NCBI RefSeq assembly: GCF_900105475.1
Contig: NZ_LT629777.1
Coordinates: 744,001-808,000 of the forward strand
DNA: 64,000 nt
DNA from: Pseudomonas asplenii
GTDB taxonomy: Bacteria > Pseudomonadota > Gammaproteobacteria > Pseudomonadales > Pseudomonadaceae
Direction of reading: 5' to 3'
Numbering within the stretch: the stretch's first letter is position 1; every line of letters begins with the position of its first letter. Positions 8,989-17,779 of this stretch are shown one piece after another. Below the pieces are notes generated by a model. The model saw only the letters and a list, made by a program, of their open reading frames with translations. It was not told the origin of the DNA and searched no databases. Made by a program: the position numbers and the translations under genes.

Positions 8989-10748
8989 ACAACGATCTGA
9001 GACTTGATGTACTGAGAGAGCGCTACCTGAGCGGCACATGCTCCCCGCGCAGCCTCATTCTGGCGCTCCGAGAGCAGGCAAAGACGCTGAACCCTGATTT
9101 CAACCTGTTCATCCATCTTCTCAGTGTCGAGGAGCTGGAGCCTTACCTGGCGGCGCTTGAAACCCGCCAGATCAAAGATCTGCCGCTGTACGGTGTTCCA
9201 TTCGCCATTAAAGACAACATTGATCTTGCCGGCATCCCGACGACTGCGGCTTGCCCCGCTTATGCCTATACGCCAGAACGTTCGTCGACCATTGTTCAGA
9301 GGCTGATCGACCTTGGCGCGGTTCCACTCGGCAAAACGAACCTTGATCAATTCGCCACCGGGCTCAACGGCACACGCTCGCCCTTCGGCGCGTGCCCCAA
9401 CAGCGTGCTACGCGAGTACCCATCCGGTGGCTCAAGCGCCGGATCGCCTCTGGCGGTCGCTTTAGGATTGGCCACTTTCGCGCTCGGCACCGATACCGCC
9501 GGATCAGGCCGAGTCCCGGCCGCGTTGAACAATCTGGTAGGGCTAAAGGCAACCAAGGGGCTGATCTCTACAGCCGGTGTTGTTCCCGCATGCCGCACAT
9601 TGGATTGCGTCACTACCTTCACCGCTACCGCTGCGGAGGCCAGCCGCCTTCTGGCGCTCACTACAGAGCTTGATCCCAAAGACGAATACAGTCGCGCCAA
9701 CCCAAGCTGGAATGATGAATCTGCATTCGGGCACATCAGAGCATTCCGATTCGGAGTGCCTCGCGCTGAAGACCTCCAGTTCTTCGGATGCCCCGAGGGC
9801 CCAAGCCTGTTCTCGGCAGCCGTAGAGCGGTTAAAGGCGCTGGGCGGCGAGCTGGTGGTTGTGGATCTCTCACCGTTCCTGGAAGCGGCGCGGCTGCTAT
9901 ACGAAGGGCCTTGGGTCGCTGAACGTTATAGCGTGGTGGGAGAGCTGGCACGCGCCCAGCCAGAGGCCGTTCTGCCAGTGATTCACGCCGTTCTCGCCAA
10001 AGGTCCGGATGTGACAGGCGTGGATACCTTTCGCGCGCAGTACCGCATGCAAACGCTGAAGGCCGAGTGCGACCGCGTGATGGCCGGGCTCGACTGCGTG
10101 CTGACTCCGACCATAGGGCGGCCAGTTACGCTGGCAGAACTCGCGGCAGAGCCCGTGCTTCGCAATTCGGAACTCGGCTACTACACAAACTTCATGAACC
10201 TGCTCGATTACGCCGCGGTGGCCGTACCCAGTGGTTTCATGGCCAACGGTTTGCCTTGGGGTGTAACGCTATTTGGCAGGCCGTTTACCGATCAATACCT
10301 TCTGAGCCTTGCCAACGCCTACCAGGCGGGTAAGGCTCCCGATAACGTTGCACGCAACGATCAAACCCGGTTGGTCGTATGCGGAGCTCATCTCGACGGC
10401 TTGGCGCTCAACTGGCAGCTCAAGCAACGTGGCGGCACCCTGCTGGAGGCTACGGCAAGCGCGCCTCACTATCGGCTGCATGCGCTTGCGGGTGGGCTGG
10501 TGAAACGTCCAGCCATGGTGCGTGTCGCTGAGGGCGGCGTTGAAATCGCGGTAGAGGTATGGCAACTGCCGAGCGCAGAGTTGGGTTCTTTCCTGAATGG
10601 AATTCCCGCTCCTTTGGGCTTGGGCAAGGTAGAGCTCAAGGACGGCCGCTGGGAAACCGGCTTCATTTGCGAAGGCTATGGGTTGGTGGGTGCTACCGAT
10701 ATCAGCGATTGGGGTGGCTGGCGAGCCTGGTTATCGTCTTTGGACTGA
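8985..10748 (+). CDS. atzF: Allophanate hydrolase
   Basis: This 587-residue amidase-signature enzyme hydrolyses allophanate to two ammonia and two CO2, the last step of the pathway. The Ser-cisSer-Lys triad is visible: Lys76 in FAIKDN, the serine cluster GGSSAG near residue 150, and nucleophile Ser174 in GTDTAGSG. A C-terminal domain (about 460-587) is typical of full-length AtzF/DUR1 enzymes. The start at 8985 overlaps the carboxylase stop by 4 bases and has the ribosome-binding site AAAGGAGAG at 8971-8979. It ends the operon; the next gene is convergent. Confidence 0.93.
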   Translation: MNNDLRLDVLRERYLSGTCSPRSLILALREQAKTLNPDFNLFIHLLSVEELEPYLAALETRQIKDLPLYGVPFAIKDNIDLAGIPTTAACPAYAYTPERSSTIVQRLIDLGAVPLGKTNLDQFATGLNGTRSPFGACPNSVLREYPSGGSSAGSPLAVALGLATFALGTDTAGSGRVPAALNNLVGLKATKGLISTAGVVPACRTLDCVTTFTATAAEASRLLALTTELDPKDEYSRANPSWNDESAFGHIRAFRFGVPRAEDLQFFGCPEGPSLFSAAVERLKALGGELVVVDLSPFLEAARLLYEGPWVAERYSVVGELARAQPEAVLPVIHAVLAKGPDVTGVDTFRAQYRMQTLKAECDRVMAGLDCVLTPTIGRPVTLAELAAEPVLRNSELGYYTNFMNLLDYAAVAVPSGFMANGLPWGVTLFGRPFTDQYLLSLANAYQAGKAPDNVARNDQTRLVVCGAHLDGLALNWQLKQRGGTLLEATASAPHYRLHALAGGLVKRPAMVRVAEGGVEIAVEVWQLPSAELGSFLNGIPAPLGLGKVELKDGRWETGFICEGYGLVGATDISDWGGWRAWLSSLD

Positions 10749-10868
10749 CGTGCTGTAAAGGAATGCCAGAAATCTTGTGTTCGGGCATCCCCTGAGTAAG
10801 AGGTGCATGTCGTTGAGAGCGTACCTCTGCTCATGAGCATGAGCCTACTGCAGTTCTAAACCTTCTGG

Positions 10869-10902
10869 TAATTCCCCCAGTCGCCAATAAGGCTGGGGAT
10901 TA
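10869..10902. terminator. Inverted repeat between convergent genes, possible bidirectional terminator
   Basis: TAATTCCCCCAGTC at 10869-10882 is nearly the reverse complement of GGCTGGGGATTA at 10891-10902, giving a stem of about 11 pairs with one mismatch and one bulge. It lies between the end of the allophanate hydrolase gene and the 3' end of hrpB. No long T-run follows on either strand, so termination by this hairpin is uncertain. Confidence 0.4.
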
Positions 10903-10911
10903 CTTAGACAC

Positions 10912-13434
10912 TCATGACCTTCGGGGCTTGGATTTAGCTGTCGCTTCTGCGATTAAAGGATTGTCTGGCCAAAAGTGCTTTGGATATCTACCTTTGAGGT
11001 CTTTCTTGACTTCCACATAGGTACTCCGCCAGAAGTTGGCAAGATCTTGGGTGACCTGTACAGGCCTCCGAGCCGGCGACAACAAATGCAGTGTCAGGGC
11101 CTGTTTCCCCCGAGCAATCCGAGGCGTTTCGGTCAGCCCGAACAACTCCTGTAGTCGCACAGCAAGGATTGGCGGGTACTCTGAATAATCAATGCGGATA
11201 TTCGAACCAGAAGGTACTTGAATCGTCTGCGGCGCTTGAACCTCTAAATCCTGTGGGAGCGGCCAAGGCAGGAGGTTTCTAACTATCGAAGACAGATCCA
11301 GCTGGCTGAACTGGCTGAGCCTAGTGATTTTTCTCAGATACGGCGTGAGCCACTCCTCCAGCGTGTCCAGGAGGTTGTTATCGCTGAGATCAGGCCACTT
11401 GGTTTCTGCCTGCCCATTTTGAAGATCGAGCTGACGCAGCAGATCGACCCGCGCTTGCCACTGCCGCAGCTCAGGGTTCCAAGGCAGGAGCTCAATGCCT
11501 TTCCGCCTCACCAGGTTGACCAAGGCAAGCGAACGGGTTTGCTCATCAAGATTTAGCAGAGGTGTTGTGGACAGCACCAACTGACCCACCTTCAACTGCC
11601 GCTCAGCCTTGAGTACTCCTTCCCTCTCGTCCCAGTCGACCTCATCGACAAACCTCACAAGGTAAGCCAGCTCGTCATCGAACAGGGCCGGATCAAGGTC
11701 ACTTGCCAGGTAGATTCGCTCCTCACGCTGCCCTTGCCGGCTACCCAGGTCGGCCACTACCAGCCACTCGTGCTTGGTGAGAGCATCAGGCTCTGAGAAC
11801 ACGGCAGCCCGCCCGTTGGAGAGACGGTACTCGGATGCACTTGCACGCCTCTGGAGGCCAATTCGGTCAGGGTAGGCGAACGCCAGTAGGCATCCTACCC
11901 ATCGTGGGTGATCGGGCTCGCTGGCGGGGCTATAGGCCCTTCCACGGAGCAGGGATCGGTACTGCCGAGCAGACTGCTTTACTCGCTGAAAAGAGGCACC
12001 GCCTCGGCGCGAATGTTGCTCTCCTGACAATGCAATCAGCCTAGTGTGAAGGTCGGCACCTTCTCCACGCAGGACGTCTTTCTCACCCAGCAGCGCGGCG
12101 ACGTTGCAAGCCAAATCATCCAGTCCCATCGCGTTACCTTTGATGAGCATGTGGGCGATCCGTGGATGTGCTGGGAGCTCGCTCATGGCCGAACCGTGTG
12201 GTGTGAGCTGTCCAGCATCGTTGAGTGCACCCAGCCGCTTCAGCAGGTCTCTGGCTTGGCCGAAAGGGGCTGACGGAGGTTGGTCGAACCAGGTCATCTC
12301 TTCCGGCTTCATTCCCCACCGGGCCAATTGGAGAGCCAGGGCTGCAAGATCAGCCTGCAAGATCTCTGGGGTGCTGTAGCCTGCCATTTGTTCGTGCTGC
12401 GATTCCGACCATAGGCGATAGCAGACACCTGGCTCCAATCGCCCTGCCCGCCCTGCTCGCTGAGTAGCGCTGGCCTTCGAGATACGCTGTGTGTCGAGTC
12501 GAGTCATCCCGCTGCGAGGATCAAACTTCGGCACTCGCTCGAGACCACTGTCCACCACCACCCTGACACCTTCAATGGTCAAGCTGGTCTCAGCGATGTT
12601 AGTGGCCAGCACGATCTTCCGGGAGCCCTTGGGTGCCGGGTCTATAACAGCGCGCTGTGCGTTCAGGTCGAGATCGCCGTACAGCGGGCACACGATCACG
12701 TCTGGACGGCTGCCCAACTCCTCTTTGAGTGTCTCCGCCACCCGCCTAATCTCTGCCTGACCAGGCAGGAAAACCAGAACGCTTCCTGACTGCTCGTTGA
12801 TAGCGGCCAAGCAGGTGTCCGTGACCCGCGCATCGACACGCTCGCCTGGCTGGTACGGGCTACCCCAGATCGTGGAAACAGGGTGCATGCGTCCTTCACT
12901 GCTGACCACAGGAGCATCATTTAGGGTCTTAGAAAGACGAGCGCCTTCGAGCGTCGCCGACATGAGCAGCAGCTTCAGCGGAGGGTCGTCCCGTAAGAGT
13001 TCTCGGCCACTCAAGCAAAGGGCCAATGCCAGGTCTGAATCGAGGTTGCGCAGGTGGTGTTCGTCGAAGATCACCACACCTACACCATCTAGCGCTGGAT
13101 CATCCTGCAGCCGGCGAGCCAGGACACCTTCTGTGACGACCTCGATCTGGGTGCGCGGGCCTACCTTGCTCTCTAAGCGGATCCTATAGCCCACCGTCTC
13201 ACCTACCTTCTCACCCAGCTCGCTCGCCATACGCTCCGCTGCAGCCCGTGCAGCAAGCCGACGAGGTTCGAGCATGATGATAGTCTGGCCTTGGAGCCAG
13301 GGCTCATCTAGTAGAGCGAGGGGGACTCGGGTGGTTTTACCCGCGCCTGGCGGTGCCTGGAGCACCACCTCATTCCGCTCGTTCAGGGCTTTTAGAAGGG
13401 CTGGCAAGGCAGCGCTGATTGGCAACAAACTCAT
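10912..13434 (-). CDS. hrpB: ATP-dependent DExH helicase HrpB (intact, probably acquired copy)
   Basis: This 840-residue DExH-box helicase has Walker [10 protein letters not shown] (about 32-40), motif II DEHH, SAT (motif III), a helicase-C domain with QRAGRAGR, and the HrpB C-terminal region. Length is normal for HrpB. The start at 13434 is chosen because GGGAG lies just upstream on the minus strand. Motif II and what follows read DEHHLRN where the remnant copy at 20.8-21.3 kb begins DEFH. Codon use is less GC-rich than in the core genes to the right and is uniform along the gene, which suggests the whole gene came from another lineage and now supplies the HrpB function lost by the truncated resident copy. 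In other bacteria HrpB has been linked to mRNA processing; its role here is not known. Confidence 0.93.
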   Translation of the reverse strand: MSLLPISAALPALLKALNERNEVVLQAPPGAGKTTRVPLALLDEPWLQGQTIIMLEPRRLAARAAAERMASELGEKVGETVGYRIRLESKVGPRTQIEVVTEGVLARRLQDDPALDGVGVVIFDEHHLRNLDSDLALALCLSGRELLRDDPPLKLLLMSATLEGARLSKTLNDAPVVSSEGRMHPVSTIWGSPYQPGERVDARVTDTCLAAINEQSGSVLVFLPGQAEIRRVAETLKEELGSRPDVIVCPLYGDLDLNAQRAVIDPAPKGSRKIVLATNIAETSLTIEGVRVVVDSGLERVPKFDPRSGMTRLDTQRISKASATQRAGRAGRLEPGVCYRLWSESQHEQMAGYSTPEILQADLAALALQLARWGMKPEEMTWFDQPPSAPFGQARDLLKRLGALNDAGQLTPHGSAMSELPAHPRIAHMLIKGNAMGLDDLACNVAALLGEKDVLRGEGADLHTRLIALSGEQHSRRGGASFQRVKQSARQYRSLLRGRAYSPASEPDHPRWVGCLLAFAYPDRIGLQRRASASEYRLSNGRAAVFSEPDALTKHEWLVVADLGSRQGQREERIYLASDLDPALFDDELAYLVRFVDEVDWDEREGVLKAERQLKVGQLVLSTTPLLNLDEQTRSLALVNLVRRKGIELLPWNPELRQWQARVDLLRQLDLQNGQAETKWPDLSDNNLLDTLEEWLTPYLRKITRLSQFSQLDLSSIVRNLLPWPLPQDLEVQAPQTIQVPSGSNIRIDYSEYPPILAVRLQELFGLTETPRIARGKQALTLHLLSPARRPVQVTQDLANFWRSTYVEVKKDLKGRYPKHFWPDNPLIAEATAKSKPRRS

Positions 13435-13730
13435 AGGATCTCCCGAGGAACGACACAATTATATCGAATCGGAAGATCGAGTTCTTGGAACCTAGCCGGA
13501 AGGATACGTCTTGGTTGGAACCGATGGAATCTGCGCAGGGGGCAGCCATTTATTATTGCTCGTAAGAAGTATGTCCGCCTGCAAGAATTTGCCGTTCCTC
13601 AAACTGTAGCCTGTGATCGCCGACTACCTCAAACAGTTGAATGACCTGGAGCGGATGTCCAACAGTGCGCCGAAAGCGCAGAGAAACGCGCAACGTCGCC
13701 GAGAACGACGTAACAGAAAATCTGGCTGCG
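13435..13730. other. Intergenic region behind hrpB, no convincing gene
   Basis: About 300 bases of mixed composition lie between the hrpB start and the terminator of the helicase gene. The region should hold the hrpB promoter (minus strand). A plus-strand frame from 13613 encodes a short, very basic stretch (KAQRNAQRRRERRNRK) and then runs antisense into the helicase gene. It has no recognisable family and crosses the terminator, so I do not call it. A decayed gene fragment is possible. Confidence 0.4.
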
Positions 13731-13764
13731 AAAAAACTAGAGCCCTGGCCAACCTAACCAGGGC
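13731..13764 (-). terminator. Rho-independent terminator of the nuclease-helicase operon
   Basis: GCCCTGG at 13742-13748 pairs with CCAGGGC at 13758-13764. On the minus strand the stem is followed by TCTAGTTTTTT. It lies about 45 bases after the stop of the minus-strand helicase gene and so closes that transcript. Confidence 0.8.
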
Positions 13765-13807
13765 CTCATCGACCATCACCCTCCTTTTCCAGAATGCTGG
13801 GTTGGAG

Positions 13808-15991
13808 TCATCCAATACGCAGCGCGCGCTGGATGAACATCCGATCCACGTAACCAACGGATCGTACCCAGGCGTGCTGGTTGTCTCGAATGAACTGACC
13901 AAGCTGATCCACGTCTGCCTTCTCAGGGAAATCCACGAGGTCAGCCAGGCGATGTAGGGTCTGAATAGGGATGCCCATTTCCTCCAGGGCATTCACACCG
14001 GGTGGTAGGTGGAAACTTTCAAAGACCATTCTGACGTGCGAGTAATCGACCTTGCTGTGGAAGCCACGCTTGAGCGCATGGTGTTTGACGACATCCTCCA
14101 TAAGTGCGAGGAGCTTGGGCAAGGTAAACCCGTAAGTATTGGTGATGATCTTCAGGTCGTTGTTCAGTGCTTCGGAGAGTGTGCGCTTCGTCCCCTCGGT
14201 CACCCATTGCCGAGCGTATTCAATTTGGCTCTTCAGGTAATTCGAAAAACTGGTCGCGTTGACGTAGCCAGCCAGCTTGGCGATCAGAAGATCTGGCGGG
14301 TTGACGCTGACGCCGTTGCGGCTGAACGTATGAGGCACCAGCCTGGCAATGATTTTCGCGAATGTCTTGAGGAAATTGGTTGCTGGCCCCCAGTGGAACA
14401 CGAGCGTAGCGAATTCCGTGTCATCCATCATTTCGACCATGCTCTGCAGCTCTTCGAACTGCTCGAATCGGAAGTAGGAATGCTTTTTCACAAGGTCGAA
14501 GGAGACACGATCGCTAGCGAAGACCTCCTCGAAGCGATCTTGAGAAAGCTCAGACAGGTGATCCGGCTGAACGCTGGCGAGCAGATTAATCGGCGTCTCG
14601 ACGTCCTGAGTACCAAGCGGAATTTCAACCTCCTGGTTGAGGTTGTCTTCCGGGATTTCCTCTAGGCAGTAAATCGTACCCACGAAATGCACGCCCATCC
14701 GCCCAGCGCGCCCTTTGATGTTGCCGTGGGTGAATTTGTCGATGCTGCGGGTGCCGTCACGGTTGTCGTAGATCACCACGTTCTTGGCAATGGTGTTTAC
14801 GCCTTCGATGATGGTCGAGGTACAGATAAGAAAGCGCAGATTGCCAGCGTTGAACTGATCAGCGGTGTACTGCTGCAGCGCTCTGGGCAGTGCGCCGAAG
14901 TGCAAGCCGATACCGTTCTTCAATGCCACGGCGTAGTCCCATTCGGGATCGAATTCCTGGCTCACCCAATCGATATGTGGATTGCTGGTCAGGGTGCCAT
15001 AGCCATACCGGATCAATTCACGCGCCACGGTGCCGGCGACCGTTGGCGACTTGCAGTAGATGATTGTCGCTTCGTCGCAGTGTTGGGCGATCGCTCCAAG
15101 CGCCTTGAGCTTGCTTCTTTGATCGTTGGGTTTGATGCCGAACGTATGGACGTCGAGTGCTACGGTGTTGAAGTCACTGGAGACGAAGGTATGTGGGTAG
15201 CCTAGGTTTTCCAGGCCGCGAATGCTGTTGATAAACGGCCCAGTGAGGTAGAACTGCTTGGAGACTTTAAGCAGTTTGCTCAACGCGATATTGAGCTCGA
15301 TGACGCGCTCGTCCTTGTAGTCCGTTGTTCCGTTCTTGAGCTCCCGGAACGCCAGCTTGTAAAACTCATCGATTACGAACAGATCGATGTCGACGATGTC
15401 GTTTCGCTCATTCACGCGCTCCTGGGTGAGCACGTACACAGCCCGGTCGGAATGACATTCCTGCGAGCTGTGGTGAATGATCTGGTACCGCTCACCGAAC
15501 CTGACCTGGAGTCGACGCCGTGTCTCGTCAGCAAGCGCCACGGTCGGTACCACCAGGACAAGCCGCTTCAGCTCACCTAGGCCCAGCAACGAGTCGACGA
15601 TGGCACTCTTGCCCATGCTGGTAGGTGCGCTGAGCACCACATTGCGCCCTGCTTTGAGCAGATCAAAAATGTGGAACTGCATCGAGTGGAAAACAAAGCT
15701 GTCCGAGAAGGGGGTGCGATACAGATCCAGCACCCTTAGCTCATCCGACGTCAGGTCGGAGAACTCCTTTTTCAGGTAAGGGAACAACCCAGACTTTCTC
15801 ACCATATTTTTGAGCAAGGTGGTGTGCTCAGAGAAGCGTTCACGTGCATCGAGAGCTCGGACAATCAAGTCACGTCCCAGGTCATACGACACCGGGTTGG
15901 ACAGCAGCTTATTGATCACAGCCAAGTATTTGAAAGACGAGAAGTCCTTGCTTTGAAGGCTGTGTTTCGCTTGCTCATATACCTGCGTCAT
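13808..15991 (-). CDS. Ski2-like superfamily 2 helicase, candidate anti-phage defence component
   Basis: This 727-residue SF2 helicase has motif I APTSMGKS (residues 122-129), motif Ia VVPTVALADE, motif II DEFY (208-211, an unusual variant of DExH), motif III-like LTGP, and motif VI NIKGRAGRMG. A long C-terminal region (about 480-727) has no family I recognise. The architecture is that of the Ski2/Brr2-like helicases that partner small nucleases in bacterial defence systems such as Hachiman (HamB). It is co-transcribed with the upstream DUF4297 nuclease gene (4-base overlap) and followed by its own terminator. The likely role is sensing or unwinding aberrant DNA and licensing the nuclease, inferred from analogy. 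It is not a known housekeeping helicase such as RecG, UvrB or DinG. Confidence 0.85.
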   Translation of the reverse strand: MTQVYEQAKHSLQSKDFSSFKYLAVINKLLSNPVSYDLGRDLIVRALDARERFSEHTTLLKNMVRKSGLFPYLKKEFSDLTSDELRVLDLYRTPFSDSFVFHSMQFHIFDLLKAGRNVVLSAPTSMGKSAIVDSLLGLGELKRLVLVVPTVALADETRRRLQVRFGERYQIIHHSSQECHSDRAVYVLTQERVNERNDIVDIDLFVIDEFYKLAFRELKNGTTDYKDERVIELNIALSKLLKVSKQFYLTGPFINSIRGLENLGYPHTFVSSDFNTVALDVHTFGIKPNDQRSKLKALGAIAQHCDEATIIYCKSPTVAGTVARELIRYGYGTLTSNPHIDWVSQEFDPEWDYAVALKNGIGLHFGALPRALQQYTADQFNAGNLRFLICTSTIIEGVNTIAKNVVIYDNRDGTRSIDKFTHGNIKGRAGRMGVHFVGTIYCLEEIPEDNLNQEVEIPLGTQDVETPINLLASVQPDHLSELSQDRFEEVFASDRVSFDLVKKHSYFRFEQFEELQSMVEMMDDTEFATLVFHWGPATNFLKTFAKIIARLVPHTFSRNGVSVNPPDLLIAKLAGYVNATSFSNYLKSQIEYARQWVTEGTKRTLSEALNNDLKIITNTYGFTLPKLLALMEDVVKHHALKRGFHSKVDYSHVRMVFESFHLPPGVNALEEMGIPIQTLHRLADLVDFPEKADVDQLGQFIRDNQHAWVRSVGYVDRMFIQRALRIG

Positions 15992-17673
15992 ACCACTTCC
16001 CTCACCTTGTCTTCGACCATCCTGACTAGCCGCTTGAGGCTTGGAGCGGGGTAAATGAAGATGTGGATGCCTAACTGCCCAAACGGCGAACCCTCTACAA
16101 GATCGGCGGCGAACTCTTCAAACAGAGCTGCCGTTTCCCGTTGTAGCTCGTCTTCATGCCCTGGGGTTTCAGGGTCGGTTACCAAGCAGGAGTCATAACC
16201 AACAAACAGTACGAACCTGAAGCGATCGAGGTGTGCGTCTAAAGGCCGACTGCCGTCCAGGATTTCGTCGATGTCATGTCGCAGCAGATACTCATCGTCC
16301 TTGACGTCCAGTATTTTGCTACGCGCCGAATCGAAGCATTCCTCGATGACCTCATAGAGCTCATTCCGGATTTCCGGCAACCGCACAGAGATGTCAGTTT
16401 CGGTCACCAGTTCGCTGAAGCCGATCCAAAGCTGATCACCTTCCGATGCACGACGAACAATGTGCACATTTTCGAGAATTCTCTCTTCCCCTGGGTTTTC
16501 AACGTGCAGCATGCAGGGTATTGGCTGGCTTTCGTGCTGTTGCCGAATGGTCGCGTGGAGCAGCACTCGACCCAGGAACTCTCGGACATCGTGAAGAGAC
16601 TTGAAGACAGATGTACGCAGCCGCTCGCGTTTCTCCACGAGCGTGAGCTTGTGTATATCGGCAATCTCCCTGGGCCGGAGAAAGACCTCGTCAAGCCATC
16701 CGCACACGTTCTCGACAATATGTTTGTAGCGGTATTGGCTTAGAAAATATTCTTGGTGCAGTACCTGTGCTCGACGCTTGTCGCAGACCGAAGCCATCGG
16801 GGCTCTGAAGGGAGTGAGGATGTGAGGCAACTTACGTTTGACGTAGATTTTGCGGCCTGCCTTGGTCTGGTCATCCACCACCCGTTGGTTGAACCACTCA
16901 AAAAGGTCTGACCTGACATAGGACTTATCGTCAGCACTGTGGATACGGCGGGAACGCTCGCCCTTGCGGGTCACCGTATCGAGGATCAAACACCATATAT
17001 CTTCAGCAGCAGCCTCAGAGCTGAGGGTCACCCCGTGCAGATCCTCGGACGACCTTCGAATGTTGGCTATCCCCAATAGCTCCAACTCGCGAATGGTGTG
17101 ATACACCTCCCAGGTAGCCGCATCAACCCAATCAGCGACGGTAACGCCTGAGGCCGTCTGGTAGTCCTTGGTTCGCTCGTTGAGGTCGTCGATCAGCTCT
17201 TGCCTACCAGGCTTGCCATTCCGAGCCGAGGACTTGATCGTCAGATACTCCAGGGTCTTGTTGACCTTGTCTTCAGTGACGATCGAGTATCGCCGTGTCA
17301 GGTCTGGGTCTGGCTCGCATTGCATCGACTTGTGCAAGATCGAACTGCAAGGAATGGTTTTCTTGTCAGCGCCCTTCCCGTTTTTGACAATATCCGAAAT
17401 GTTCCAACGGGTCTTCTCGGTACTTTTGACCTGTACAAAATCGACGTATCCGTCGGAGACGATATCGATATCGTCCGTGACCTCGCAGCGGACACTGCGG
17501 ATGGTCTTGTCGCGGAGCATCCGGGTGACATGGAAAGCGGCAACGCAGTCCTGGAATAGGAAACCGTGCTTGGCGGCTACACCACCCGAATCATTAGAAT
17601 CCATCTCGACGTCCGTGACATTTTGCCGAGAATCTAGGGGATTCTGCTGCCGGAGTCCATCAAATGATGGCAC
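15988..17673 (-). CDS. DUF4297/Cap4-type dsDNA endonuclease-domain protein
   Basis: This 561-residue protein has an N-terminal PD-(D/E)xK nuclease domain of the DUF4297/Cap4 type. It begins with SGGVAAKHGFLFQ (residues 29-41), followed by Glu64, DDIDI (67-71) and the signature DFVQVKST (78-85) holding the catalytic Gln/Lys. The remaining 400 residues are not recognised and may form the recognition or oligomerisation part. The frame starts with GTG at 17673 with GAGAG just upstream; an internal ATG at 17604 (residue 24) directly precedes the nuclease domain and is an alternative start. The stop overlaps the helicase start by 4 bases. Related nuclease domains act as effectors in CBASS and with HerA ATPases, and pairing with a Ski2-like helicase resembles Hachiman. 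Confidence 0.8.
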   Translation of the reverse strand: MPSFDGLRQQNPLDSRQNVTDVEMDSNDSGGVAAKHGFLFQDCVAAFHVTRMLRDKTIRSVRCEVTDDIDIVSDGYVDFVQVKSTEKTRWNISDIVKNGKGADKKTIPCSSILHKSMQCEPDPDLTRRYSIVTEDKVNKTLEYLTIKSSARNGKPGRQELIDDLNERTKDYQTASGVTVADWVDAATWEVYHTIRELELLGIANIRRSSEDLHGVTLSSEAAAEDIWCLILDTVTRKGERSRRIHSADDKSYVRSDLFEWFNQRVVDDQTKAGRKIYVKRKLPHILTPFRAPMASVCDKRRAQVLHQEYFLSQYRYKHIVENVCGWLDEVFLRPREIADIHKLTLVEKRERLRTSVFKSLHDVREFLGRVLLHATIRQQHESQPIPCMLHVENPGEERILENVHIVRRASEGDQLWIGFSELVTETDISVRLPEIRNELYEVIEECFDSARSKILDVKDDEYLLRHDIDEILDGSRPLDAHLDRFRFVLFVGYDSCLVTDPETPGHEDELQRETAALFEEFAADLVEGSPFGQLGIHIFIYPAPSLKRLVRMVEDKVREVV

Positions 17674-17779
17674 TTAGCTCTCAAGCAGCAGCGTAGCACC
17701 TCACCGCGTGGCAATAGCGTGCCAGTTGTCATGATGGCAAAGCGGCACTAGATTGAGCTTTTTTCAACAGAGCCCACAT

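Noticed and set aside
13613..13957. Plus-strand frame for a 114-residue basic protein
   Set aside because: It crosses the minus-strand terminator and continues antisense into the helicase gene; no ribosome-binding site or known family.
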